NCBI GenBank assembly: GCA_024278415.1
Contig: JAJRTI010000097.1
Coordinates: 1 to 12,316, forward strand
Direction: 5' to 3'
DNA length: 12,316 nt
Source: Planctomycetota bacterium
GTDB taxonomy: Bacteria > Planctomycetota > Brocadiia > JAJRTI01
In this document: in pieces, positions 1 to 7,482 of the stretch
Layout: each line of letters starts with the position of its first letter
How positions within the stretch are numbered: position 1 is the stretch's first letter
The notes under the pieces: model-generated
Told to the model about the DNA's origin: nothing
Database searches by the model: none
Seen by the model: the letters and a program-made list of their open reading frames with translations, nothing else
Made by a program: the position numbers and the translations under genes

Positions 1-1
1 C

Positions 2-667
2 GGCAAGCTCGACGCGGCCAAGCAAAAGTCCGCGGCCATCGCCCGCCTTGTCGAGTCGCTGAAACGGCAGCAGGCCGAACTGGAGACCACGCTGAGCTAC
101 TGCACGATTCGCGCCCCCTTCGACGGGCTGATCGCCCAGCGCCTGGTCGATCCCGGCGACCTTGCCGCGCCGGGCAAGACACTGATGGTGGCGTACGACC
201 ATTCTACGCACAAGCTCTCCTTCGACGTGCCGCAGCAGGACCTGCCGCAAGTGCGGGAGGGGCTGGACGTGACGTTCACGGTCCAAGGCCAACCCCATCA
301 GATCAAGCTGTCGCACCTCTACCCCTCGCTCAACCTGGCGCGGATGGTCCGTGCGGAGGCCGCGCTCGATGGCGAGCACCTGGCTGGGCTGTCCTGCGGT
401 GCGTACGTGCCGGTGTCCGTGATCTTGAGCAAGAAGGACGATGCCACGTTGGTCCCGGCGGCTTGCCTTATCGAGTCGCCGGATCGCAAGCCCTATGTCT
501 TTGTAGCTCATGAGGGCCATTTGGCGGCGCGGCCCGTAACGGTGGTGGGCTCGAACCGAGACGATGTCGCGGTGCAGGGCGTCAAGCCCGGCGAACAGGT
601 CGTCCTGAGCACGTTCCTCGGCTGGGCGCTCTTGTCCTCCGGGCAGAAGGTCGAGGTGGTCCAATGA
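2..667 (+). CDS. RND efflux periplasmic adaptor subunit (HlyD/AcrA-type membrane fusion protein), 5'-truncated
   Basis: This is the C-terminal 221 residues of a membrane fusion protein; the reading frame is open from base 2 and the start lies outside the window. Adaptors of this type sit in the periplasm and join an RND inner-membrane pump to an outer-membrane channel. The visible part begins in an Ala/Lys/Gln/Glu-rich helix (AKQKSAAIARLVESLKRQQA), typical of the adaptor alpha-hairpin. It then returns to the lipoyl-like barrel-sandwich half-motif around IRAPFDGLIAQRLVDPGDL, continues into a beta-barrel domain (KLSFDVPQQDLPQVREGLDV) and ends in a membrane-proximal domain (KPYVFVAHEGHL, then VKPGEQVV). 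The stop codon overlaps the permease start as ATGA, so the two are translationally coupled. Substrate cannot be read from this fragment: no metal-binding His/Met cluster like that of CusB is visible. The family call is secure; drug versus metal specificity is not. Confidence 0.9.
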   Translation, partial: GKLDAAKQKSAAIARLVESLKRQQAELETTLSYCTIRAPFDGLIAQRLVDPGDLAAPGKTLMVAYDHSTHKLSFDVPQQDLPQVREGLDVTFTVQGQPHQIKLSHLYPSLNLARMVRAEAALDGEHLAGLSCGAYVPVSVILSKKDDATLVPAACLIESPDRKPYVFVAHEGHLAARPVTVVGSNRDDVAVQGVKPGEQVVLSTFLGWALLSSGQKVEVVQ

Positions 668-3600
668 ACCTCACCAACTTCTCCCTGAAGAACCCGTATG
701 TCATCATCGCCATCCTGCTGGTCGTGGTGGCGCTGGGCGCGTTTGCGTTCTTCAAGACGCCCACGGACCTCTTCCCCGACACCTCGCCTCCCCAGGTGAT
801 CGTGGTCACGGTCGAGCCCGGCGCGAGTGCGGCCGACATCGCGGACAAGATCACGCAGGTCATCGAAAAAGAGCTGAACACGCTCAGCGGCTTGAAGAAG
901 GTCACCAGCACGAGCCGGGACGAAGTGTCGTCCGCCAACGCGGAGTTCTTCTACGAGAAGCCGATCGGCGAGGCCGTGCTCGACGTGCAGAACGCGATCA
1001 GCCGCATCCGCGCGCAGTTGCCCAAGGATATCCTGGAGCCGCGCATCTACCGAATCACCGACGCGACCAAGCCCTTGCTCACCGTCGCGCTGTCGCCTAA
1101 GCCCGGCAGCACCAAGACGCTCTCGGAGATTCGCCTGCTCGCGGAGAATCAGATCGAGAACCAAATCCTTACGCTGCCCGGCATCGCGGACGTGGACGTG
1201 TTTGGCGGGCATCAGCCCGAGGTCAAGGTGCGGGTCGACCGGGACCGCCTCGCGGCCAACCGCGTGTCCATCGGCGAGGTCGTGGCCGCGCTCGCGAAGC
1301 AAAACGTGTCCGCTCCCGCCGGCGCGATCTACTCGCAGGCCCACGAATACCTCGTGAAAACGGTCGGCGAGTTCGCCAACCTTCAGCAAATCCGCGACCT
1401 GCCCCTGCGCAACTCTCACCAGGGGATCCTTCGCGTGAGTGACGTGGCCGAGGTTGCGTTGGGCGAGACCGAGCAGCGCAGCGTGTACCATGGCAACGGC
1501 AAGCCCGCAATAGCGCTGAACGTGCTCCGGCCCGACAAAGGCCCCACAGTGGCCGCGATCAAGAGTTTCAAGGCGCTCCTGCCCAAGCTCAAGGCGCAGT
1601 TTCCGGACATCCAATTCGAGATTACCGACGACCAGCAGCCGCTCATCGACCTGAACGTGAACGGCATGCGCATGTCGCTGGTCCAAGCCGTCATTCTCAC
1701 GGTGATCGTGATCTTCGTGTTCTTGGCCGACCTGCGCGCCGCGCTCGTCGTGTCGGTCAGCATCCCCTTGGCGTTCCTCACGAGCTTGGTCGTGCTGTGG
1801 TTCAGCCCGTTCACGTTGAACATGGTGACCCTCTCGGGCCTGATTATCGCGGTGGGCATGGTGGTTGACGCGTCGGTGGTCGTGCTAGAGAACATCTACC
1901 GCCACTACCGGGAGATGGCAGAGCCGGACGCGGCCCTGGCTGCCCGCGAGGGCGCGGCCGAGATCTCGCTGGCCACCACTGCCGGCATGCTCACCACCGT
2001 CATCGTGCTCGTGCCGGTCATGTTCACCGGCGGATACACGCAGCAGACCATGCGTCCACTGAACATGATGATCTCGTCCACGCTGGTGGCCTCGCTGCTC
2101 ATCGCGTTGACTGTGGTGCCGCTCATGGCCTCGCGGCTGCTGGCTCGGCCGCACGAACACCGCAACATCATCGAGCGCATCTTCGGCGTCACCGACAAGG
2201 GCGTGGGACTGCTGGCCTCGTTCTACCTCGGGATTTTGCGCCGCGCGCTCCGATGGCGGGTCGTGACACTGGCTCTGGCCATCGGGTTCTTTGTCGTCAC
2301 CATGAAGACCGTCCCTCCGCTCATCGGCGGCGAACTGATGCCGCCCATGGACACAGGGATCGTGAATCTCGTGTTCGACACTCCTTCCGACGACTCGCCC
2401 GCGGAAGTCGAGCGCACCCTGGGTGAAGTGGAAAAGGCCATCTACACACAGCAAGGCGTCCTGACCGTGTCCTCGATCGTGGGATCGGAGCCCGGCCAGA
2501 CGAGCTTTGGGGGAGGCGGCGCGACCGCGCAGTCCGGCAAGGTCATTGTCCATCTGGTGGATCGCACTCAGCGAAAGGAAACCATTTGGCAAATCCAGGA
2601 CAAATGGCGTGACGCGCTGCGCCTCATCCCGGGCGTGCGAACCTTCCGCATCAGCGAGTACGGCGCCACACCCCTCTCCACAACTCGCGCTCCCTTGGAT
2701 GTGATCATCAGCGGCCCGGACTCCGATGTGGTGAGCCGCTTGGCCGATCGTTGCCTGGATGCGCTCAAGGGGCTGCCGGGGTTGGTGGACGTGCGCCGCA
2801 GTTGGTATGCGGACAAGACCGAGTATCGCGTCACGGTGGACCCCGCGTTGGCGCGGCTCTATCAGACGACTCCCGCGGACGTAGCCCTCGAACTAAAGGC
2901 CATCGTCAAAGGCGTGCCCGCCACTGCAATGCGGCTCGCCGGCTACCTCGACATCCCCATCACGGTGCAGTACGCCAGCCGCGGCATCGACCGTCCGGGG
3001 CTCTTGTCCCAGGCGTACGTCTCATCCAAGTTCGGACCGCTACCCCTGCGCGCGCTGGCGACGGTGGAGTCCCGCCGCGACCAGCCCTTCATCACTCGGG
3101 AGCGGCTTCAGAACACGATCGACATCACAGGCGTGAACCGCATCTTCACCATCGGCCAGGTTGCCGCTATGGCCAAGAAGCGGCTGGCCAAGGTCAAGAC
3201 GCCGGAAGGATACAGCTTGACCATGTCCGGGACCATGGCGAACATGAAGACGGGCAAGCAGGAGATGGGGCGGGCCCTGATGATCGGGTTTGTGTTGCTC
3301 TACATCCTGATCCTGGCCATGTTTCATTCGTTTCGCCACCCCATCACGATCATGGCCGCGATCCCCTTGGCCATCGCGGGCGGGCTTTGGGGCCTGCTGA
3401 TCTTCGACAAGCCCATGTGCAAGCCGGCCACGATGGGCCTCATTCTGCTCGGTGGCACCATCGTGAACAACTCGATTCTGCTGCTGGACTTTATCCTCAA
3501 CGCGCGGGAGCGCGGCATGGGCCGCGACGAGGCGATCCTCCAGGCCGTGCGCCTGCGCATTCGGCCCATCCTCATGACCACGGTCTCTACCATCGTGGGC

Positions 3601-3819
3601 CTCTCGCCATTGGTCTTCGAGATGGCCGTGGGCCTGGAGCGCATGAGCCCACTGGGCATTGTGGCCTCCATTGGTTTGTTAGTCGGGACGTTCATGACGA
3701 TGGTCGTGATCCCGGTCGTGTACTCGAGCATGGAAACCTTGGCCGGAGCGTTCGGATGGTTCTGGCGGTTCATGCTGGGACATCCGCAGCCGCCCGAGTC
3801 GAGCGTGGCGGCGGATTGA
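664..3819 (+). CDS. RND-family efflux transporter permease, AcrB/HAE-1-like
   Basis: A complete 1051-residue inner-membrane proton-driven pump of usual RND length. The start ATG overlaps the adaptor stop. A first membrane helix (residues about 12-30) is followed by the porter-domain opening with PTDLFPDTSPPQV. The second large periplasmic domain follows the helices ending near residue 550, and the last helices end near residue 1035. In TM4 the run VGMVVDASVVVLENIYRH keeps one acidic relay residue, D402, matching AcrB D407, but has Ala403 where AcrB has D408. In TM10, GTIVNNSILLLDF has Asn935 where AcrB has the relay Lys940. My recollection is that the VxNNxILLxD form is common in a large group of RND pumps outside the classic AcrB set, so this is probably subgroup character and not damage. 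The substrate is unknown. Position just upstream of arsenic genes makes metal(loid) or general toxicant export possible, but only by context. Confidence 0.95.
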   Translation: MNLTNFSLKNPYVIIAILLVVVALGAFAFFKTPTDLFPDTSPPQVIVVTVEPGASAADIADKITQVIEKELNTLSGLKKVTSTSRDEVSSANAEFFYEKPIGEAVLDVQNAISRIRAQLPKDILEPRIYRITDATKPLLTVALSPKPGSTKTLSEIRLLAENQIENQILTLPGIADVDVFGGHQPEVKVRVDRDRLAANRVSIGEVVAALAKQNVSAPAGAIYSQAHEYLVKTVGEFANLQQIRDLPLRNSHQGILRVSDVAEVALGETEQRSVYHGNGKPAIALNVLRPDKGPTVAAIKSFKALLPKLKAQFPDIQFEITDDQQPLIDLNVNGMRMSLVQAVILTVIVIFVFLADLRAALVVSVSIPLAFLTSLVVLWFSPFTLNMVTLSGLIIAVGMVVDASVVVLENIYRHYREMAEPDAALAAREGAAEISLATTAGMLTTVIVLVPVMFTGGYTQQTMRPLNMMISSTLVASLLIALTVVPLMASRLLARPHEHRNIIERIFGVTDKGVGLLASFYLGILRRALRWRVVTLALAIGFFVVTMKTVPPLIGGELMPPMDTGIVNLVFDTPSDDSPAEVERTLGEVEKAIYTQQGVLTVSSIVGSEPGQTSFGGGGATAQSGKVIVHLVDRTQRKETIWQIQDKWRDALRLIPGVRTFRISEYGATPLSTTRAPLDVIISGPDSDVVSRLADRCLDALKGLPGLVDVRRSWYADKTEYRVTVDPALARLYQTTPADVALELKAIVKGVPATAMRLAGYLDIPITVQYASRGIDRPGLLSQAYVSSKFGPLPLRALATVESRRDQPFITRERLQNTIDITGVNRIFTIGQVAAMAKKRLAKVKTPEGYSLTMSGTMANMKTGKQEMGRALMIGFVLLYILILAMFHSFRHPITIMAAIPLAIAGGLWGLLIFDKPMCKPATMGLILLGGTIVNNSILLLDFILNARERGMGRDEAILQAVRLRIRPILMTTVSTIVGLSPLVFEMAVGLERMSPLGIVASIGLLVGTFMTMVVIPVVYSSMETLAGAFGWFWRFMLGHPQPPESSVAAD

Positions 3820-3887
3820 GGAGCCCCATAGAGAAGTCCGGTGCTGGCGCCCGTAGTCCTCTGTCTCGAGAAGAGGCGAAGACTGGT

Positions 3888-3957
3888 TTGTAGTAGCCCA
3901 ATTCATTGGGCGTCTATCCCGAACGGAAGAACGGGCGATGAATCGCCCCCACTACAA
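3888..3957. repeat. Two-hairpin intergenic repeat, copy 1
   Basis: A 70-bp element bounded by short inverted ends TTGTAGT (3888-3894) and ACTACAA (3951-3957). Inside are two perfect 16-nt hairpins, GCCCAATTCATTGGGC (3896-3911) and GGGCGATGAATCGCCC (3933-3948). Their loops, TTCA and TGAA, are complementary to each other. The 21-nt spacer includes CCCGAACGG...CGGG. There is no open frame. The architecture matches the elements at 4463-4534 and 6173-6236. It sits in the 265-bp gap between the RND permease and the DGC protein gene. It is probably a mobile or recurrent intergenic repeat; a role as transcription attenuator is possible but there is no trailing T-run. Confidence 0.75.
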
Positions 3958-4070
3958 GCCTCTACAGCCGCGGCTTTGCGTTCTCTTCGCGTGCGCCCAT
4001 CGAGCATGCGCGATTGACACGACCGCATGAGCCTGCGCGAACCGTTTCGTTAATTGTGTCCGTTTCACAG

Positions 4071-4077
4071 AAAGGAG
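4071..4077 (+). promoter_or_regulatory. Ribosome binding site deciding the start of the DGC protein gene
   Basis: AAAGGAG ends 7 nt before the ATG at 4085. Another ATG at 4080 lies only 2 nt after the site and opens a different frame, so the spacing selects 4085. Confidence 0.75.
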
Positions 4078-4084
4078 CCATGAA

Positions 4085-4462
4085 ATGGCCGAATGTAATT
4101 GCAGCGAAGGCAAGACCATTCTGTTGTATGCGTGCTCGGGCGGTGCGAACGTCGGCGAGGCGTCCGACCGCGCCTGCCGCCAACTCATGTTTGAAGGCTA
4201 CGGCCCGATGTGGTGTCTCGTCGGCCTCGGCGGCGATGTACAAGACTTGGTCCAAACCGCCAAGGACGCAGACATGAACGTCGTCGTGGACGGTTGCGAC
4301 AAGTACTGCGGCAAGAAGACCTTCGACCGGTGTGGCCTCTCGAACTACGTCCAAGTCAAGGTGACGGACCTTGGCATCGAGAAGGCCAAGCCCAAGGCCG
4401 CAACGGACGAGGAAGTCGCCAAGGTCATTGAGAAGGTCAGGGAAGTCGTGGCAGACGCGTAG
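4085..4462 (+). CDS. DGC-domain protein (putative zinc-binding protein)
   Basis: A complete 125-residue soluble protein with no signal peptide. It carries the DGC-family signature DGCDKYCGKKT (residues 69-79), preceded by YACSGGANVGEASDRAC (C17, C31) and MWCLVGLGG (C44). Likely metal-ligand cysteines are C17, C44, C71 and C75, with C83 (FDRCG) nearby; C4 and C6 near the N-terminus form an extra pair. The family is annotated as putative zinc-binding of unknown biochemistry and is often found with metal or arsenic resistance genes and small thioredoxins. That matches this context, with a thioredoxin directly downstream, then arsR, arsC and acr3. A role in binding a thiophilic metal(loid) is inferred, not shown. 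The downstream thioredoxin gene is 105 bp away, across a two-hairpin repeat. Confidence 0.85.
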   Translation: MAECNCSEGKTILLYACSGGANVGEASDRACRQLMFEGYGPMWCLVGLGGDVQDLVQTAKDADMNVVVDGCDKYCGKKTFDRCGLSNYVQVKVTDLGIEKAKPKAATDEEVAKVIEKVREVVADA

Positions 4463-4534
4463 TGGAGCGGCCGGCCTTCGCCGTCCGCCCGAACGCTCCG
4501 GTTCTCGGTCGGAACGCGAAGGCGTTCCGCTCCA
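4463..4534. repeat. Two-hairpin intergenic repeat, copy 2
   Basis: A 72-bp element beginning at the base after the DGC gene's TAG stop, with inverted ends TGGAGCGG (4463-4470) and CCGCTCCA (4527-4534). The left hairpin is CGGCCGGCCTTCGCCGTCCG (4468-4487; 8-bp stem with one mismatch, CTTC loop). The right hairpin is GGAACGCGAAGGCGTTCC (4511-4528; 7-bp perfect stem, GAAG loop). The two loops are complementary, as in copy 1. The spacer contains CCCGAACG, as does the spacer of copy 1. The right hairpin recurs exactly at 6219-6236. It could act as an mRNA processing or attenuation structure between the DGC and thioredoxin genes. Confidence 0.75.
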
Positions 4535-4567
4535 AGCGTCGTCATCCCTCTTTTTCGAGAAAGACTC

Positions 4568-4801
4568 ATGAAGAAACTACAGATCCTCGGCACAGGCTGC
4601 CCGAAGTGCAAGAAGCTGACAGAGAACGCTGAAGCCGCGGCCAAGAACCTCGGCATTGAATGCCAGATCGAGAAAGTCGAAGAGATCAACGAGATCATGA
4701 AGTTCGGCGTCATGATGACACCCGCACTCGCAGTGGATGGCGAGGTGAAGGTCGTGGGCAAGGTGCCGCCGCCGGACGAGATCGAGAGGATGCTGGCGTA
4801 A
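4568..4801 (+). CDS. Small thioredoxin-fold protein (redox-active disulfide protein)
   Basis: A complete 77-residue single-domain thioredoxin-fold protein of the short archaeal/bacterial MTH895-like type. The N-terminal strand runs straight into the active site GTGCPKCKK, with C11 and C14 as the redox pair. The cis-proline loop is VMMTPALAVDG (P52), followed by GKVPPPDEIERML. It is about 30 residues shorter than classical thioredoxin and has no signal peptide, so it is cytoplasmic. Proteins of this type exchange disulfides. Here it is a plausible electron donor for the thioredoxin-type ArsC encoded about 700 bp downstream, or a partner of the Cys-rich DGC protein upstream; both are inferences from position. 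The ribosome site is weak (GAGAAAG shortly before the ATG). Confidence 0.88.
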   Translation: MKKLQILGTGCPKCKKLTENAEAAAKNLGIECQIEKVEEINEIMKFGVMMTPALAVDGEVKVVGKVPPPDEIERMLA

Positions 4802-4829
4802 GCGCAAGTATCGCTCCCCGCCCAGGCTC

Positions 4830-4847
4830 GGAAAGCCTTCGCCTTCC
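4830..4847. repeat. Decayed copy of the GGAACGC hairpin
   Basis: GGAAAGCCTTCGCCTTCC differs at two positions from the reverse complement of the hairpin at 4511-4528 (GGAACGCCTTCGCGTTCC). It keeps the CCTTCG core and the GGAA/TTCC ends, but has an A-C mismatch in the stem. It sits 28 bp after the thioredoxin stop codon. It is probably a degenerate half of the same repeat family. Confidence 0.45.
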
Positions 4848-4886
4848 GTCTTCACCGTCCATCGGGCTGGGCTTCGCTTCGGCCGC

Positions 4887-4915
4887 TTGACATCGTATGG
4901 CGCCGGCGATAGCAT
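4887..4915 (+). promoter_or_regulatory. Sigma-70-type promoter for arsR
   Basis: A perfect -35 box TTGACA (4887-4892) is followed after exactly 17 bp by TAGCAT (4910-4915), 4 of 6 matches to TATAAT. Transcription would start near 4922, about 45 bases before the arsR ATG, with the candidate ArsR site lying over or just after the start. This is the best promoter in the window and suggests that arsR and the genes after it can be transcribed independently of the pump genes. Confidence 0.65.
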
Positions 4916-4929
4916 ATCTGCCCATGTGG

Positions 4930-4949
4930 ATATTCGCATTATCAGATAC
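4930..4949. promoter_or_regulatory. Candidate ArsR operator
   Basis: ATATTCGCATTATCAGATAC is an AT-rich imperfect inverted repeat between the -10 box and the arsR ribosome site. GATA-N7-TATC (4929-4943) lies within it, and an outer pair TATCTG (4915-4920) / CAGATA (4943-4948) spans the transcription start. ArsR/SmtB proteins typically bind such AT-rich dyads at or just downstream of their own promoter. The symmetry is weak, so exact borders are uncertain. Confidence 0.45.
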
Positions 4950-4965
4950 CGAGCGGAGAATGTGA

Positions 4966-5346
4966 ATGGACGACACCGCCCAACTGTTCGCGGCCCTGGC
5001 GGACGAGACGCGGCTGCGGATCGTGAACTTGCTGAGCCGCGGGGAACTCTGCGTGTGCGAGATCGTGAAGATCCTTGGCGCACCCCAGTCCAAAATCTCG
5101 CGCCACCTCGCCACCCTTCGACACGCGGGCCTCGTGAATGGCCGCCGCGAAGGAGCCTGGATGCATTACTCCTTGACTGAGGCAGACACCCCCCTCAGGC
5201 GGATGCTCGCCGAGTGGCTCAGCGACGCGGGCGGCGAAGTCCCGAATGGATCGGCCGACCTTGAGACGTTGGATCGTTTGCTTCAGTCCGGCGAACTCTG
5301 CACGCCGCATTGCGCCGAAGTGGAGCCCGGCACTTCCATCTCGTGA
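4966..5346 (+). CDS. arsR: ArsR-family metalloregulatory transcriptional repressor
   Basis: A complete 126-residue winged-helix repressor. The N-terminal helix [17 protein letters not shown] is followed by [13 protein letters not shown] (residues 26-38) and the recognition helix [17 protein letters not shown], then the wing [12 protein letters not shown]. The Cys pair C29/C31 in ELCVCE is where As(III) binds in classical ArsR; the third Cys seen in the E. coli protein (ELCVCDLC) is absent. A C-terminal CTPHC (C112, C116) could supply further thiol ligands. The start ATG has GGAGA (4955-4959) 6 nt upstream. Its own promoter and a candidate operator lie just before it. It is followed by arsC on the same strand after 146 bp. 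As a homodimer it should repress this block and release on arsenite or antimonite. Confidence 0.92.
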   Translation: MDDTAQLFAALADETRLRIVNLLSRGELCVCEIVKILGAPQSKISRHLATLRHAGLVNGRREGAWMHYSLTEADTPLRRMLAEWLSDAGGEVPNGSADLETLDRLLQSGELCTPHCAEVEPGTSIS

Positions 5347-5492
5347 CCGGCCAGGGTCCGGTCGCGAATTCGGTGGCGCCTGAGACTCCGCCCTATGGCC
5401 GAGCGCCGGCAACCCTGACCCCGAAAGCCCGCGAAGAAGGCGAAGGGAGTGCGGCGGCCGATGAATGGCACGATCCGACCGGAGAACGAATC

Positions 5493-5918
<426 letters not shown>

Positions 5919-5930
5919 CGGTTTTCGAAT

Positions 5931-5944
5931 GACAACATGTTGTC
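5931..5944. promoter_or_regulatory. Perfect 14-bp palindrome after arsC
   Basis: GACAACATGTTGTC is a perfect dyad beginning 12 bases after the arsC stop codon. It is AT-richer than its surroundings and distinct from the GC-rich repeat hairpins. It could be a regulator binding site for acr3 or part of the structured spacer. No promoter boxes at good spacing are evident beside it. Confidence 0.3.
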
Positions 5945-6172
5945 GATGCGCTCCGTTGTGGAGTGCGCCGGCTCGACGCGCTTTGGCTGGCAGCGCGTAG
6001 CGCTGCTTTGCAGCCGCACACGCGCGAGCCGTTCGCAAGCGACAGGCGAAAACCTAAAGCGGCGCTCCCGCACATGGGCTGCGGCGCAGCCGCCTCTTTC
6101 TTGCAGCGCAGTCTGCGAGAAAGCCTACTGCCTTCGCGGCGAGCAACCGCGACGCAAAACAGAAGTTCAAGC

Positions 6173-6236
6173 GGAATACCTTCGCATTCCGACGCTGAGA
6201 TAACCGTACGGTAGTGACGGAACGCGAAGGCGTTCC
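6173..6236. repeat. Two-hairpin intergenic repeat, copy 3
   Basis: The hairpin GGAATACCTTCGCATTCC (6173-6190) and the hairpin GGAACGCGAAGGCGTTCC (6219-6236) face each other as inverted copies differing at three positions, within outer GCGGAA/TTCCGC ends. The 28-nt spacer contains the perfect palindrome ACCGTACGGT (6203-6212). The right hairpin is identical to that at 4511-4528. The element ends 24 bp before the acr3 ribosome site, so it would be in the 5' leader if transcription comes from arsR. Confidence 0.7.
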
Positions 6237-6260
6237 GCCCCACGTGTGCGTTCAAACAAC

Positions 6261-6266
6261 AAGGAG
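6261..6266 (+). promoter_or_regulatory. Ribosome binding site supporting the acr3 start at 6277
   Basis: AAGGAG lies 10 nt before the ATG at 6277. The frame is open back to an earlier ATG at 6214, but that one has no such site and falls inside the two-hairpin repeat. Confidence 0.65.
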
Positions 6267-6276
6267 TTATCGACAG

Positions 6277-7482
6277 ATGGGCACCTCAGACGCGGCCGCA
6301 GGCGAAAGACAAATGACGAACATCTTCGAGCGTTACCTGACGCTGTGGGTTGGCCTGTGCATTGTGGGGGGAATCGTGCTCGGCAAACTTGCGCCCGGGT
6401 TTGCCAAGTCGTTAGACGGCATGGCCCTCTTTGTCAACGGCGCGCCAGTGGTCTCCATACCCATCGCGATCTGTCTGTTCTTCATGATGTACCCCATCAT
6501 GGTCAAGATCGACTTCGCCTCGGTCATCAAGGCGGGCAAGAGCGGCAAGCCAGTCTTCCTCACGTTGTTCGTGAACTGGTGCATCAAGCCCTTCACCATG
6601 TATGGCATCGCTCTGCTGTTCCTCGGCGTGCTGTTCCGCGGGTTCATCGGCGCGGATGCGACGGACCTCGTCAAGATGCCTTTCGGCCTGGACTTGGCGG
6701 TCGGCGCCACACACGGTGCGGGAACGGTGGTCCTCCACGAGGGCGTCAAGATGCTCCAGATACCACTTTGGCGCAGCTATCTGGCTGGCTGCATCTTGTT
6801 GGGCATCGCGCCCTGCACCGCGATGGTGCTGGTCTGGAGCTTCCTGGCCAAGGGCAACGATGGGTTGACTCTGGTGATGGTCGCGATCAACTCGCTGACC
6901 ATGCTCGTGCTCTACGGAGTGCTGGGCGGGTACCTCTTGGGCGTGGGCCGGCTCCCGGTACCCTGGCAGGCGCTGGTGCTGTCCGTGGCCATCTACGTGG
7001 CGCTGCCGCTCGTGGCCGGCTACCTGTCCCGCAAGTGGATCATCTCCGCGAAGGGCGAGGAATGGTTCAAGGAGAAGTTCCTCCACGTGCTCACGCCCAT
7101 CACGATCGTCGCGCTGCTCATCACGCTGGTGCTGCTGTTCTCATTCAAGGGCAAGGTGATTCTGTCCAACCCCATGACAATCGTGTGGATCGCCATCCCG
7201 CTCTTCATCCAGACCAACCTCATCTTCTGGATAGGCTACGGGCTTGCGCGGCTTCTGAAGTTGAACTATGAAAACGCGGCCCCTTCGGCCATGATCGGTG
7301 CATCGAACCACTTCGAGGTCGCCATCGCCACGAGCACCATGCTCTTCGGGCTGTCCTCCGGCGCGTCGCTGGCCACGGTCGTGGGCGTACTGATCGAAGT
7401 GCCCGTCATGCTAATGCTGGTGAAGATCTGTCTCCGCACGCAGCATTGGTTTGCCCAGAAGGAGCCGGCCGAAACCACGTGA
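6277..7482 (+). CDS. acr3: Arsenite efflux transporter of the Acr3 family
   Basis: A 401-residue polytopic inner-membrane carrier that exports As(III). The N-terminal [20 protein letters not shown], the segment [21 protein letters not shown] and [20 protein letters not shown] are typical of Acr3. The conserved translocation cysteine is C180 in [14 protein letters not shown] and the conserved glutamate is E374 in [10 protein letters not shown], matching Cys129 and Glu305 of the Alkaliphilus protein. About ten helices are visible. It is longer than the roughly 350-370 residues usual for the family. Part of the excess appears to be an additional stretch between GVLFRGF and the Cys helix (about residues 124-166), containing [16 protein letters not shown]. 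The start chosen has AAGGAG 10 nt upstream; an internal ATG at 6313 would remove 12 residues and still leave the whole core. It is separated from arsC by a structured 358-bp gap. Confidence 0.93.
   Translation: MGTSDAAAGERQMTNIFERYLTLWVGLCIVGGIVLGKLAPGFAKSLDGMALFVNGAPVVSIPIAICLFFMMYPIMVKIDFASVIKAGKSGKPVFLTLFVNWCIKPFTMYGIALLFLGVLFRGFIGADATDLVKMPFGLDLAVGATHGAGTVVLHEGVKMLQIPLWRSYLAGCILLGIAPCTAMVLVWSFLAKGNDGLTLVMVAINSLTMLVLYGVLGGYLLGVGRLPVPWQALVLSVAIYVALPLVAGYLSRKWIISAKGEEWFKEKFLHVLTPITIVALLITLVLLFSFKGKVILSNPMTIVWIAIPLFIQTNLIFWIGYGLARLLKLNYENAAPSAMIGASNHFEVAIATSTMLFGLSSGASLATVVGVLIEVPVMLMLVKICLRTQHWFAQKEPAETT

Larger units (their letters stand above)
5919..6276 (+). other. Structured non-coding spacer between arsC and acr3
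   Basis: This 358-bp stretch shows no convincing gene. It is instead a chain of stem-loops. There is GCAGCGC-GTA-GCGCTGC (5990-6006), which an outer GGCTG/CAGCC pair can extend. There is GGCTGC-GGC-GCAGCC (6077-6091). An 11-bp stem with one T-G wobble, CTTTCTTGCAG/CTGCGAGAAAG with a 6-nt loop, spans 6096-6123. The double hairpin at 6173-6236 follows. The region may be assembled from interspersed repeats, or be a structured leader of acr3 mRNA. It matches no riboswitch I know. Confidence 0.5.

Noticed and set aside
508..1686. Long open frame on the - strand opposite the RND permease (392 codons)
   Set aside because: It is a GC-rich antisense shadow: composition is Arg/Gly/His/Val-heavy with no recognisable motif, and it overlaps two securely identified genes.
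4014..4042. TTGACA at 4014-4019 as a promoter for the DGC protein gene
   Set aside because: The hexamer expected 17 bp downstream is GCGAAC and neighbouring spacings offer nothing better; the TTAATT further on is about 30 bp away.
4463..4534. The hairpins as ordinary Rho-independent terminators
   Set aside because: None of the stems is followed by a T-run on either strand, and similar hairpins occur at gene starts as well as ends.
5310..5492. N-terminal extension of arsC overlapping the end of arsR
   Set aside because: The extension is Pro/Ala-rich without family similarity, and ArsC proteins of this class begin directly at the strand before CTGNSCRS.
5937..6255. Small open frames in the arsC-acr3 gap
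   Set aside because: They run through stem-loops in several frames on both strands, have no ribosome sites, and their translations look like repeat sequence.
6214..6276. Earlier ATG at 6214 as the acr3 start
   Set aside because: It would add 21 residues encoded by the hairpin repeat and lacks a ribosome site; AAGGAG at 6261-6266 supports 6277.
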